Positions 12,611 to 23,237 of a stretch of DNA of 64,000 nt are shown here, piece by piece. Each line of letters begins with the position of its first letter. The stretch's first letter is position 1. The notes beneath the pieces were generated by a model. It searched no databases, was not told where the DNA came from, and saw nothing but the letters and a program-made list of their open reading frames with translations. This stretch comes from Ampelomyces quisqualis (lineage: Eukaryota > Ascomycota > Dothideomycetes > Pleosporales > Phaeosphaeriaceae). Where the stretch lies: assembly GCA_018398575.1 (NCBI GenBank), contig JAGTXZ010000011.1, positions 1,798,001-1,862,000 of the forward strand, given 5' to 3'. The position numbers and the translations under genes were made by a program.

Positions 12611-13725
12611 CGTGGCCGGGCGCGCAACTCGAGGCGGTAGCGGGGCCGTTTAAGATATGCCACTCTCGCAGGCGCGCATCAGCAAGCGGGACGATGCAGG
12701 TCGCGCAGCGATGGACATTCCAGGCGTCGTCTCGCAAACGAACAACCCAAAACAGAAACGCAGGCTCGAACGACGCCTGAAACGGGGTACGGGGCAGAGA
12801 GGGCTGTTATGTAAGTTGATTCCACTCGCTCAGGGATGGAAAGCGCGATGGGATCCTCCCGCACGTGCGCCTGCCGAATCGGTCCGCCGCTTCCCTTCTG
12901 GGCCACCAGGCCTGGTTGCATGTTATTATTATAATGAAACGACACCAGCCGGCACGCGTGGTGTTGTTTGATGCGATCTGCGACATTCTATTTCCGTGAT
13001 ACTTGGGCTCGGTCTGGATCGTGTGTACTCCGTACACGGTACTCCGTCTAGACATGGAGCTGCAGGTACCCGTCCCTGCATACCCTGTAAATGCTAGATC
13101 GTGCAATCAGCATTCCAGCGCAACTCGTGCGTGACTCGACAGATCCGCTGACGTGGGATTCGCATGCACGTTCTGCGTTTCTAAATGTCCGACCCTCAGA
13201 TCCCGCACGTGGAAACGCGACTCTTGGCCCGTCATCGGTGAGCGGCAGTGGAACCGCCGTGTCGACTAGTACTGTACGAAGTAGCAGGACTAGATATCCA
13301 CAGGGCGCTTCCCGAGTCAGGGCTTCGGCTGCAGAGTGGTGGTTGAACCTTCCTGATCAAATCTGCCTGACCTGTGACTGTTCATGGATGACTAGGATTA
13401 CACAGATCGACGTTCCTGTGGCGGGACATCGTCGAGTAAGGAAGACGTACGATCCCATGTATCCAATGGGGTACATACAAGCTGCCAGTCGCGTAATTGT
13501 CCCGCAAACGCTCGTTCGCAGTGCGCAGTGCGCAGTAGAAATCAAGCTCGCATGCGTAGCTACGTCATCTCTCACATCTCCATCCCGACCACAACACCAC
13601 CTACGTGGATTCTACTCTCCACTGAACGAACACTCCTCACATGACAAGGCGCAATTTCTAACCATAATTCTCAATTGTTCCACCCCGAATACATCTGCCA
13701 AGAAAGTCTCGTTACCTCAATTACC
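12611..13725. other. Intergenic, divergent spacer with TACTCCG motifs
   Basis: 1.1 kb between two divergent genes. Two close copies of a TACTCCGT motif lie at 13026-13034 and 13040-13048, and a CT-rich leader precedes the hydroxylase start. Open frames here have no recognisable content. Confidence 0.45.
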
Positions 13726-14830
13726 ATGTACCTGACATCCCTCCTGGCGCCCTTCACCGTCCCAGTAGCCTCCCTCCTCGCCATCCCCATGCTCTCCTCA
13801 TGGTCAACATCACTGAATCTCGTCTTCCTGTCGCTCGCATGGACAACCATCGCAGCAACATACTCGCCACTGCAACTAGAAGCATTTGCTCCTTTGTTCA
13901 TCCGGCTGACACTGTATATTTTTCCGTCTTTAGTCTTCTTGCTTTTCGACATTGGCATCCCTTCTTTATCAGCTGAAGTAAAATTCCAAGGCCAGCTCGG
14001 AATCGCGACGAAGCACAAAGGCGGGAAGAAAAAGATGTGGACGGTAGCTGGGTGGAGTTTAGCGAATGTAGTTCTGACTGTTGCAATCCAGGCGGCGATT
14101 GAATTTGTGGTGACGGATGTGCTGAGGATGAAGAGCTTACTGCAGATCAAGGGGAGTAAGTGGGGGCTGAATCATTTGCCTAATCCATGGACAATGATTC
14201 AACATGCGGTTGTGGGGTTGTTGGCAAGAAACGTGAGTTTACATTATCGCAGCCTAGCATCGCTGTGTGTCAAGGAGCTAACAACAACAGACCATTCAAT
14301 ACTACATACACACACACATCCTGCACTCTCCCAACGGAAGCAGACTGGCAGATTGGCATCAGTCCTGGCATCACAGCGTCACGAGCCCGTACTCATTCGT
14401 GGCTAATTACGATCATCCCGCATGCCACATACTGCACCGCTTTCTACCACTTTATCTGCCTGCCATCGCTTTGCGCATGCACATCCTGACGTACCTGTTC
14501 CTCACCGTGCTCTTCAGCCTTGAAGAAACGTTCGTGTACTCTGGATACAACATTCTTCCCTCAACTATCATGCTCAGGGGCATGGCAAGGCGCACCGACG
14601 CACACATGATGAGTAAAGGAGATGGGAATTTTGGTCCCTTGGGTGTTCTGGACTGGATTCACGATACGACGCTGGGTAAAGACGTGGTCGATGACTTAAA
14701 GGCTGAAATGGAAAAGCATCAAGTCGATGAGAAAGCTGGGAACACGCTTGATGGTGCCGGCGAGGCTGCTCGTGACCTGGCTGAAAAGCTGAGGGGTAAC
14801 GTTGGGGGCAGAAACAGGAGGAAGAAGTGA
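13726..14830 (+). CDS. Fatty-acid-hydroxylase / sterol-desaturase superfamily membrane protein
   Basis: Exons 13726-14232 and 14291-14830 (58-nt intron, GTGAGT...ACAG) encode 348 residues. The start at 13726 sits in a good TTACCATG context. At least four hydrophobic spans precede and surround a histidine-rich core: YYIHTHILHSPNGS, WHQSWHHSVTSPYSFVANYDH and HILHRFLP. Together these give the His clusters that bind a di-iron centre in this superfamily. The conserved SLEETFVYSGYN follows. Splicing places the first His cluster exactly at the exon junction, which supports the intron. The C-terminus is lysine-rich and likely cytosolic. The substrate, sterol or fatty acid, cannot be told from sequence; an ER location is inferred. 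Confidence 0.85.
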
Positions 14831-15394
14831 ATATCTAAAGACCACTCCATGATGTACAAATCATGATCCGATCATGTCACAAATCCGATGGACTGTTGCG
14901 GGGGCCAAGTTGATCTTGCCAGCTCTGGCAATTCGTATGTACACAAACGTAGCATCCCATACTGTGGAGAAGCTTGGTTGGTGTTTGTTGGCGTGCAGCG
15001 GTATATGGGAGTGGGGTCTCGTGATAATAATGATGATGTTCGGTATGTTTGCTAAATGCTGCCCCAAGACGTGCGACAAGTGGTCCAATCGGGGTGTATA
15101 AATGTCTATGCGTGATTCTATTTCGCACATCAGTACTCCACACGCACCCATGTTTTCGCCTATAAACTCCCATTCATGACATCACGCAAACGAGTACCAA
15201 CTTATTCACTTTCGGACCGTTTCGGATTCGCTTGCTCGTTACAAGTCTTATAGTAAATGCAGACCGGTACCATCCATGAAGAAAAAATTGGCTGCCGTGC
15301 TGACGCAGTTTATGGACTGCTGTTGCGGCTCGACCTGCCGAGGTCATCTTTTATCCCATGCACTGAACGCCTAATGCTCGTCGTAACCCTTCGC
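14831..15394. other. Convergent 3' intergenic region
   Basis: 564 bp between facing genes. No coding or RNA gene is evident; likely 3' UTRs. Confidence 0.45.
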
Positions 15395-16198
15395 TTAAAA
15401 GACCATCTGATGTGGCCTGTCCGAGCTGCGGAGGCTGAAGCTGGCACCGAGGTAGTCGGCAAGGTGGGCCTCCTTCTTGATGGTGGCTAGAAGTGCCTTG
15501 TCGACAGACTTCTGGTCCTCAACACGGTCCTTTGCGGTCTCCTTCTTCTGCATAGATATTAGCATCACATGCGTGCCGTCTCGTTCAGAGCACGTACCTC
15601 GGGCTTCTCGCCCTGCTTGAAGAACGAGTCCTCACCAGGCTTATGGGCGGCCTTGTCCTTGGTGAAGTAGCCGTCTGCGCTGACCTTGTCCAGGACCTGG
15701 GAGTCGATGCCCTTCAGGTCGACCGTGGTGGAGGTTGCGATAACATATCGGGCGTTTACCCTTCGCAGAGGAACGCCGTTGACCTTGAATGGACCAGTGA
15801 CAAGGAGGACACCCTGGGGGAGGTGCTTGAGGAGAACGACACGCTTGCCGCGGAAACGACCAGCGAGGAGGATGACGACGGTACCGGGTTGAAGGGAGGC
15901 CCGGGGCTTCGCAGGCCGGACAGACTTGCGGGCCTTGAGTCGCAGTTAGCAAAGCTCTGGTAGCGGCGGTTTCGACCAGTTCTCCATTCTCTGGCAGGCA
16001 TCATCGCCGCAATTGTGTGCTGCGAATATGCACTCTTGTCCCGAGTATGCACTCTTTCTCAAGTTCATCTTCGTCTTGCCGGTGCATCGGAGTGATATGT
16101 CGCGGAGGTGAACATACCTTTTTGGGGACGGAGACGTCCTCAGCCGGGTAGTACTTGCTCGCCTTCTGGGGCTTCTGTTCCTCTTTGTTGGCCGCCAT
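15395..16198 (-). CDS. rpl6: 60S ribosomal protein L6 (eL6)
   Basis: Exons 16198-16118, 15933-15598 and 15547-15395 encode 189 residues. Introns are 184 and 50 nt; the long first intron near the start codon is typical of ribosomal protein genes. After a lysine-rich N-terminus come KSVRPAKPRASLQPGTVVIL, then AGRFRGKRVVLLKHLPQGVL, which is the KOW-like core of eL6, and VTGPFKVNGVPLRRV. The protein ends in a short IKKEAHLADYLGASFSL segment and a basic/hydrophobic tail. eL6 sits on the solvent side of the large subunit. The gene is divergent from rpn13 across 236 bp, so the two may share regulation. Confidence 0.93.
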
Positions 16199-16434
16199 TT
16201 CGAATTGTGGTTGTCGTCGGGTTACCCTGCAAGTTAGACTGTGCGTGCGAGTAGCGATAATATTCGTCTAGCGATGGTGCGCCAAGCTCCTTAGTCGCTT
16301 AAACGTTGTTCCGGCAAGGGCGACCCCGACCTTGGAAACTACGGAGCATCGCCGCTACCGGGCTAGACTGCAAGCGACCAGGCAGCTTCACACCACAAGC
16401 GTCATCCGCCATAACACGCACTACACCACCCAAC

Positions 16435-18028
16435 ATGTCCATCCAGCCGCTCATCACGTTCAAGGCGGGCCAGTGCGAGCTTACTGTATGCCTCCAGCTC
16501 TGCATACCTCTACTTCGTGGCCAATACTAATTAACGCAGCGCCAAAGCGACAGCCAGCAAAACGTCAAGCCGGTCCGGGAACCTGGATTTGTCTACCTGT
16601 ACCAAGGCGAGGATGGTTCGTCAAGGTCGTGACATGCCTTACGTACTACTGACTTCTTCCAGAGTTTGTGCATTTCTGCTGGCGACCACGCGATCGGCCA
16701 GTTGACCCCCCGGAGCTCGACCTTATCATGATCCCCGGCGACGGCACCTTCATCCCCTACACCGGTAGCGAATCTGTCGAAGACTCCGAGAACGTCAAAT
16801 CTCCCACCGATGGCCGCATCTTCGTGCTCAAGTTCACCTCCAGCTCACAACGTTACCTCTTCTGGTTGCAGTCCAAGTCGCAACACCCGCGCGGCGATGC
16901 CAGCTGGTTCAGCGAGCGAGACCTCAAGATCGGACAAATCGTGGACCTCCTGCTCAACGGCGAGGAAATCGATGCCCAGGCCGAGCTCGCAAACGTGAGC
17001 AGCGCAGCCCCCGGCGGCGATGAAGATGAGACCATGGAAGATGTCGAAGGTGCCGACCACTCTACAAGCCGGAATCGCCACAATAGTACCGGAGGCGCTG
17101 GCGCTGGCGCCACAGGAGGTGATATCAGAGAAGAAGGATCAGGATCCCGAGAAGGAGGCGCTGACGGTGGCCGAGCGTAGGTTCTGTCTATTCGTATCGC
17201 GTGTGGTGCCGTGGAGCTATAGTCGTGGCAACGGTACAGCGACACCTGCGGAAGACATTCATGAGAGCATTACCAGCCCTGCAGAAATTAATCTGTCACG
17301 GCAAGGCGTTTGGGAAAGACTCCAAGAGCCCCAAGGCTCGTTGTAACAATAAACGAATATGCATTCATCTAACGTCTTTCGCGGGCTCCGTCACGGCGCA
17401 CGTTTTTGTTTTCTTTTTTGTTGTTAATTTCGCTTGAATCACTAGCTAACGACGTCACAGAGCAGCTTCCACCAACGACGTCTCGTCCATCGTCCAGAAC
17501 TTTGTCAATTCCCTAAGCGGAAACCTCGGCGCCAGTGGAGCCTCCTCTTCACAGCAGTCCAGTGAGCCCTTCACAACCCTCCTTGATCTTCTCTGGCCAT
17601 CACATACCATTTCTACCGTGGACAAAGCCTCGCCTGAGCTTATTGACGCACTCTGTGCCCAGCTCCCCATGACGCCGTTCCTCCTCGAAGCTGAAGTGGA
17701 AGATGTTGATCAGATCGACTCCAACTCCGAGACTGCACGTATGGCCATGCAGACACTCGATCAGTCGGAAAAGGTCGAGGTATTAAAACGGATTCTCAGA
17801 GCCCCACAACTGAGAGCTGCTTTGGGCAGTTTGACCGAAGCACTAAAGACTGGTGCGCTGCCGACGGTCGCCCAGGGCTTGAAAATCGATGTCGAGAATG
17901 GGGGTTATATGAGAGGTGGAGCAATGCCATTAGGAGGTGGAGAGGCAGTCAGGGCATTCTTGGAAGGCGTAAAGAAGACGGTAGAGAAGAAGAAGAAAGA
18001 CGGCGACGACGAAATGGGCACGACATAA
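16435..18028 (+). CDS. rpn13: Proteasome ubiquitin receptor Rpn13 (ADRM1)
   Basis: Exons 16435-16485, 16540-16615, 16663 to about 17118, and about 17463 to 18028. The first three junctions are clear (GTATGC, GTTCGT donors). The last intron is long (about 340 nt) and its ends are a best guess: donor G/GTGATA and acceptor CAGAG give a continuous 382-residue frame. The N-terminal PRU domain is recognisable: ITFKAGQCEL, GFVYLYQGEDEFVHFCW, LDLIMIPGDGTF and GRIFVLKFTSSSQRYLFWLQ. The C-terminal DEUBAD-like helical region starts near NFVNSLSGNL and includes PEQL-like helices (SPELIDALCAQLPMTPFLLE, EVLKRILRAPQLRAALG). This region binds the deubiquitinase Uch37 in species that have it. A Gly/Ala-rich linker joins the two. 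An additional small exon inside the long intron cannot be excluded. Confidence 0.88.
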
Positions 18029-18335
18029 AAGTCTAGCACGACTGACGACCAATCTGGACTAAGCAGCTCTGCTACGTGGAGATTGGCCGCCCGAAAACAT
18101 GAGAAATGTACATGACTATGCGACACGAAGAGAAACTCTTACATAATCACTGGTCAAGTGTGATATCTGTTCCATCTTGCAGGTCTTCTTCAAAGTCGTT
18201 GGGTCAATCTCCTCTATTCTTTTCCTTCTTCGTCAAATCATCATCGCTCGTAATCGAATCCATGGATGTCCCTCACAGGTCAAAAGTCCTCTTGTCTCTC
18301 CCTCTATCGCCTCCATCGCCTCCGAGTAACGAACC
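18029..18335. other. Convergent 3' intergenic region
   Basis: 307 bp between facing genes; CT-rich, no feature seen. Confidence 0.4.
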
Positions 18336-18837
18336 TCAAAAAATCTGTCCAGCATTCCCATCCCCATCCACAAACACATCCAACAGCCCCTCTCGCATCT
18401 TCTGTCTCTGCCTCTCCCTCAGCCCCTCATTCCCACTCCAGCGCTCCGCGTCCTCAAGCTTGTCCATCGGATGATCCTGGCGATACTGCTTCACCCACCG
18501 CATCGATAGGTCCTCCCACTCGGGCATCATGTAGCACTCGATGCAAGGCCGGTTTGACTGCGGAAGGTAGCGGTCGGCCTTGGGGGATCGAGCGATGCGC
18601 AGTCGACGAACCACTTCCCCGCGGGGATGTGGGTGGTGAAGAAAGGCGGCTGGCATGCGAGCTGCGGCTGATCGAAGGTGCGAGCGACGACACTGCTGAG
18701 TTGGAGCGCGATAGCTCGCTACTGAGCGCGCTATCTTGACGGACTTTGCGCCCGGTGTCGAGCGCGTGCGGACATGGTGTTGTGCAGACTTTCTTGGAGT
18801 GATTGCAGGCGTAAATCTGGAGGAGCTTGATACACAT
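18336..18837 (-). CDS. Small Cys/His-rich protein of unknown function
   Basis: Candidate gene with exons 18837-18694 and 18557-18336 (136-nt intron, GTGTCG...CCGCAG), giving about 121 residues. Exon 1 begins MCIKLLQIYACNHSKKVC and continues TTPCPHALDTG, a spacing of Cys and His suggestive of metal binding. Exon 2 carries SNRPCIECYMMPEWEDLSMR and ends in a charged helical tail. A similar layout (MCIK start, CPHAL, later CxxCY..PEW) occurs in predicted proteins of related fungi as far as I recall, but no function is known to me. The intron is not certain; the second exon lies in a longer open frame that could also be read through. Confidence 0.45.
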
Positions 18838-19253
18838 GACAGGAGGCGGAAGCTAAATAGAGGCACGTGTGGTGGTGGTATAGTAGTAAGGCGGGTGAGT
18901 GTGGCCTTCAAGGTGCCCGGGCATTGTGGAGAGATGGACGTGGCGACGAGGTGATATACAATCTGTGACAAACGGCGTGGTCGAACAGGCACGCCCATAG
19001 CGCCAGTGAGGCCGACAACGCCCATTCCATGATCGCAAACACGTTACAGTTGTTCCAGTCGTGTTGTGGCATGAAACTTTGGCATACGCAGAATGAGACT
19101 ACAGAACTTTTCATTTTGTCCTCACAATGGTATCGAAGATGAAAGAACTACAAACAAGCTGGTGGTGCATCCCTACGCTGCAAGCACCATTTGTGAACTC
19201 CAGACCGTCAACCGGACACCAATCGTCGCCTTTCGTCCCCCACCCTGCCCCAT
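18838..19253. other. Intergenic, no feature seen
   Basis: 416 bp upstream of the small Cys-rich gene and downstream of the prolyl-tRNA synthetase stop. It presumably holds the promoter of the former and the 3' UTR of the latter. Confidence 0.4.
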
Positions 19254-21206
19254 CTAATAACTCCGACCGAAAAGAATCCACTGCTTAGCAGGACTGGTAC
19301 AGTCAGGGTTGATACACTTTGTCTTGCCCTCCTCGATGCCCTCAGGCTGTTCGAAAGGAATACACAAACTCTTCGCACCCATGGCAGGGGCTTGCTTATC
19401 TTCGGCAACACCGTCACCAAGCGCTGTGCGCGCGCTCTTAGCCTTGACATCGTCCTCGCATTTGTCGCCCTCACAGTGAGGCACAAGCACGACGTTCTTG
19501 CCATTGAGCGTGGGAACAAAGTCATCCCAGTTAGTTAGCTTCACGCGATGCTCGCGGTAGTTCTTATCGGCACGCTCGAACATGTCTGTCTGGATCTTCT
19601 CGAGAAGTTGAGGCACTTCTTTGGACAGATCATCGACATTGATGGTTCCACGTGCGGCGTCCTTGTCGCCAATGTCGCGGCGGGAAGTGGTAACAACGCC
19701 CTTCTCGGCGTCCTTGGGGCCGAACTCGATGCGAAGGGGAATACCCTTGAGTTCCCAATCGTTGAACTTCCAGCCAGGAGAGTAGCCCTCGCGGTAGTCA
19801 GTCTCGACGCGGACGCCAGCCTTAATAAGATCGTCTGAGATGTTCTTGACGTTGGCGTACAGGCTTTCTTTATCCTCGGCACTCATTCTGTAATGATTTA
19901 GCATTTCGATTGGGGAATAGGCGAATTAGCACCTACTTGGCGCTGATGCCGACGGGAATGACAACCACTTGAATCTCAGCCACTCGGGGAGGGATGACCA
20001 AACCGCGGTTATCACCGTGGGTCAAGATCATGACACCGATGGAGCGAGTAGTGAGACCCCACGAGTTCTGCCATACGTGAACGTGTTCCGATTTGCCGGC
20101 TTCTTTTGCGTTGGGGTCTTCAACGGTGATGTTAAACATCTTTGAGAAGTGCTGTCCGAGGCAATGCGACGTAGCAGCTTGGATTCCACGACCGGTGGCG
20201 GGAATAAAGCCTTCAATAGTCGTTGTGTAGTCCGCGCCAGGGAACTTCTCGTTGACGGTCTTCGTCCCCTTGACGACAGGAACAGCGAGCAACTCTTGGT
20301 AAACATCCGAGTACCAGTCCAGGATTTGCAATACCTCATCGCTAGCCTCTTTCTTTGTGAGATGTGCCGTGTGTCCTTCTTGCCACAGGAACTCGCGAGA
20401 TCGAATAAAGGGCATGGGGTCTGCAGTTTGTCAGTGAAGTACAACTTTCTTTTGCTTCAGAAACCTACGCTTGAACTCCCACCGCACAACATTGTTCCAC
20501 TGGTTCAGCTTCAGGGGTAGATCACGATGCGACTGGATCTTGCGTGCAAAGTAGGGGTACATGGCGGTCTCGGAGGTAGGGCGCACGGCTACGGGCTTCT
20601 CCAGATCGGACTTTCCGCCTTTTGTGACCCATGCGACCTCGGCGGCGAAGCCCTCGACATGCTCCTTTTCTCGCTCCAAATTGTCTGCGCTGATGAAAAT
20701 GGGGAAGTATGCGTTGCGGACTTTGAGAGTCTTGATCTGGTTATCGAACCAGCTTTTAATGTTCTCCCAGATTGCGTACGAAGAGGGCTCGAGAATATAA
20801 CTGATTGCTATTAGCATGCTATCGGAGCTCAGGGTCATGAGGCGGTTACCAGCCGGCGACCTGTAACGATGATTAGCTTGCGGCTCAGGCATTGTGTACT
20901 TCATGAGGCGCCTACGTCGTAGTAGGAAATCATCTGGCCCTTGGTGATGACCTGCTGGTACCATTCGCCCAGATCATCCTCTTTGGCGACGTCAATGCCA
21001 ATCAACGCAGCCCCCTCGATCTGTCTCCTGGTCAACATCCTGTACGCCCTGCAAAGCACTTGCATGACTCAGCAGAGTCTGACCTTCTTCTTCTGTTGCT
21101 GGGGCTTTTTCGCAGCCGTCTTGGGGGCGCCGTCCTTCTTTTTCTTCTTCGTCTCGGAGATGTGGAGATGCTTCATCTTGCCGTCGGTGGCGGAGGCTTC
21201 AGCCAT
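19254..21206 (-). CDS. Cytoplasmic prolyl-tRNA synthetase (class II)
   Basis: Six exons: 21206-21084, 21020-20916, 20860-20850, 20800-20469, 20420-19937 and 19887-19254, encoding 562 residues. Exon 3 is only 11 nt long; it supplies the codons needed to read YYDVAGCYILEPSSYAIWE, the class II motif 1 region, in frame. Later marks are VAVRPTSETAMYP, WNNVVRWEF then HPMPFIRSREFLWQEGHTA (motif 2), and TRSIGVMILTHGDNRGLVIPP (motif 3). The C-terminal domain has the zinc-site cysteines HCEGDKCE and KCINPDC and ends WILFGRSY, as in archaeal/eukaryotic-type ProRS. The basic N-terminus (KKKKKDG) resembles the tRNA-binding tails of fungal cytosolic enzymes. No editing insertion is seen. The gene is divergent from TCP1 over 199 bp. 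Confidence 0.93.
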
Positions 21207-21405
21207 TTTGCGTGCTGTGGAAGAGAAGCAGGAACCTGTGCCAGTGTACCTACAGTTGATGGGTCACACGAGTGAGTCAGGTATGGAATGTGGAGGGGTC
21301 GGCCGAGTCATGCGTTTGCTAGCGCGCTTCGGAGGGGAGGCACCTTTCGCCGGTGCTTCCCGCGTAGATTTTCACAGAGGCAGCAAACCACAACCCCACG
21401 ACGTC
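21207..21405. promoter_or_regulatory. Short divergent promoter, ProRS / TCP1
   Basis: Only 199 bp separate the two ATGs of a tRNA synthetase and a chaperonin subunit, so core promoters must overlap or sit back to back. Both serve protein production and folding, which makes co-regulation plausible. Confidence 0.5.
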
Positions 21406-23237
21406 ATGGCAGGCATATTCGAGCAGTCTCGCAGCGGAGGAACCCTGTGTAAGCCTGCAGAGCTCTGGTCTGAGTCATGCTGCAACTAACACAAACACTC
21501 CAGTCTTAGGCGGGCAGAAGATCAGTGGCCAGGACATTCGCGACCAGAATGTGCTCGCGACCCAGGCCATCGCAAACGTCGTCAAGTCGTCGTTTGGTCC
21601 TTCGGGGCTCGACAAGATGATGGTCGACGACATCGGTGACGTGACCGTGACCAACGACGGGGCGACCATCCTCTCCCTCCTCGACATCGAACACCCCGCA
21701 GGCAAGATCCTCGTCGACCTGGCACAGCAGCAGGACAAGGAAGTCGGAGACGGAACCACTTCAGTCGTCATTATCGCCGCCGAGCTGCTGCGGAGAGCAA
21801 ACGAGCTCATGAAGAATAAGATCCACCCCACCACCATCATCACTGGCTACAGGCTGGCGCTGCGGGAGGCTGTCAAGTACATGAACGAGAACATCAGCAC
21901 CAAGGTCGATGCGCTCGGTCGCGACTCCCTCGTCAACATCGCCAAGACATCCATGTCGAGCAAGATCATCGGGTCCGACTCGGACTTTTTCGCCAACATG
22001 GTGGTCGACGCCATGCAGTCGGTCAAGATGACCAACAACAAGAATGAGACAAAGTACCCGGTCAAGGCTGTCAACATCCTCAAGGCACATGGGCAGAGTG
22101 CGACCCAGTCACAGCTCGTGAAAGGTTACGCCCTGAACTGCACTGTCGCTTCGCAGGCCATGAAGACGCGAATAAAGGACGCCAAGGTTGCCTGTCTGGA
22201 CATCAACCTGCAGAAGGAGCGAATGAAGCTAGGCGTACACATCACGATCGACGACCCAGAGCAGCTGGAGAAGATTCGAGAGCGTGAGGCCGGCATTGTC
22301 ACCGAACGCATCGACATGATTCTCAAAGCCGGCGCAAACGTGGTCATGACAACAAAGGGCATCGACGACCTTTGCCTGAAGCACTTCATTGAGAAGGGCG
22401 CCATGGCCGTTAGACGATGCAAGAAGGAAGATTTACGAAGGATAGCAAAAGCCACCGGAGCAACCATGGTCAGCACCTTGTCGGATTTGAACGGCGACGA
22501 AAAGTTCGAGGCATCAAGTCTGGGTCAGGCGGAAGAGGTATCGCAGGAGCGCATCTCAGATGATGAGTGCATTTTGGTCAAGGGTACCAAGGCTTTCTCT
22601 TCCGCATCCATTATCCTACGCGGAGCGAACGACTACGCGCTCGACGAAATGGAACGATCTGTACACGACTCGCTGTCAGCCGTCAAGCGAACATTGGAGA
22701 GTGGGCGTATTGTTCCTGGTGGAGGTGCTGTTGAGACTGCTCTGCATATTTACCTCGAGGAATGGGCAACCTCGGTTGTAAGTTGCTACATGATACATAG
22801 AATGACTATGAGAACCTCTTTGCTAATTTTGTACCCAGGGCTCTCGTGAGCAATTAGCGATCGCTGCATTCGCGCAGTCTCTCCTTGCCATTCCCAAGAC
22901 ACTCGCCATCAACGCAGCCAAGGACGCCACCGAGCTCGTTGCCAACCTTCGATCGCGGCATGCACTGTCGCAACGTACAGTTAATACGGCTGATCCTTCC
23001 TCGCAAGACGCCAAACAGCTGGCCAAATCCAAGAACTACAAGAATTACGGTTTGGATCTGGCGAACGGCAAGGTACATGACTGCTTGAAGGCTGGTGTGC
23101 TTGAGCCGAGTATGAGCAAAGTGAAGCAGCTAAAATCCGCGGTGGAAGCTTGTGTCGCCATCATGCGTATCGATACCCTGATCAAGCTGGATCCAGAAGA
23201 GCGAGGTGGTGGTGAGGACGATGGACATGGTCATTAG
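21406..23237 (+). CDS. tcp1: Chaperonin TCP-1/CCT subunit alpha
   Basis: Exons 21406-21448, 21504-22777 and 22839-23237 encode 571 residues. The start MAGIFEQSRSGGTL splices to FLGGQKISGQDIRDQNV, as in other CCT1 proteins. Group II chaperonin ATPase motifs are all present: KSSFGPSGLDKMMVDDIGDV, TNDGATILSLL, QQQDKEVGDGTTSVV, and near the end SGRIVPGGGAVETAL. The alpha subunit is recognised by its SSKIIGSDSDFFANMVVDA and VACLDINLQKERMKLGVHI segments. It assembles in the cytosolic eight-subunit CCT ring that folds actin and tubulin. The C-terminus ends in a Gly/His-rich tail (GGGEDDGHGH) that projects into the ring cavity. Confidence 0.95.

Noticed and set aside
13091..13735. 214-residue frame before the hydroxylase gene
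   Set aside because: No domain and low-quality composition; it overlaps the leader and start of the hydroxylase gene in another frame.
21021..21083. Longer exon 2 of prolyl-tRNA synthetase using nearer acceptors (GCAG or TACAG)
   Set aside because: These acceptors shift the frame; only the GACAG acceptor gives KKK-IEGAALIGIDV in phase.
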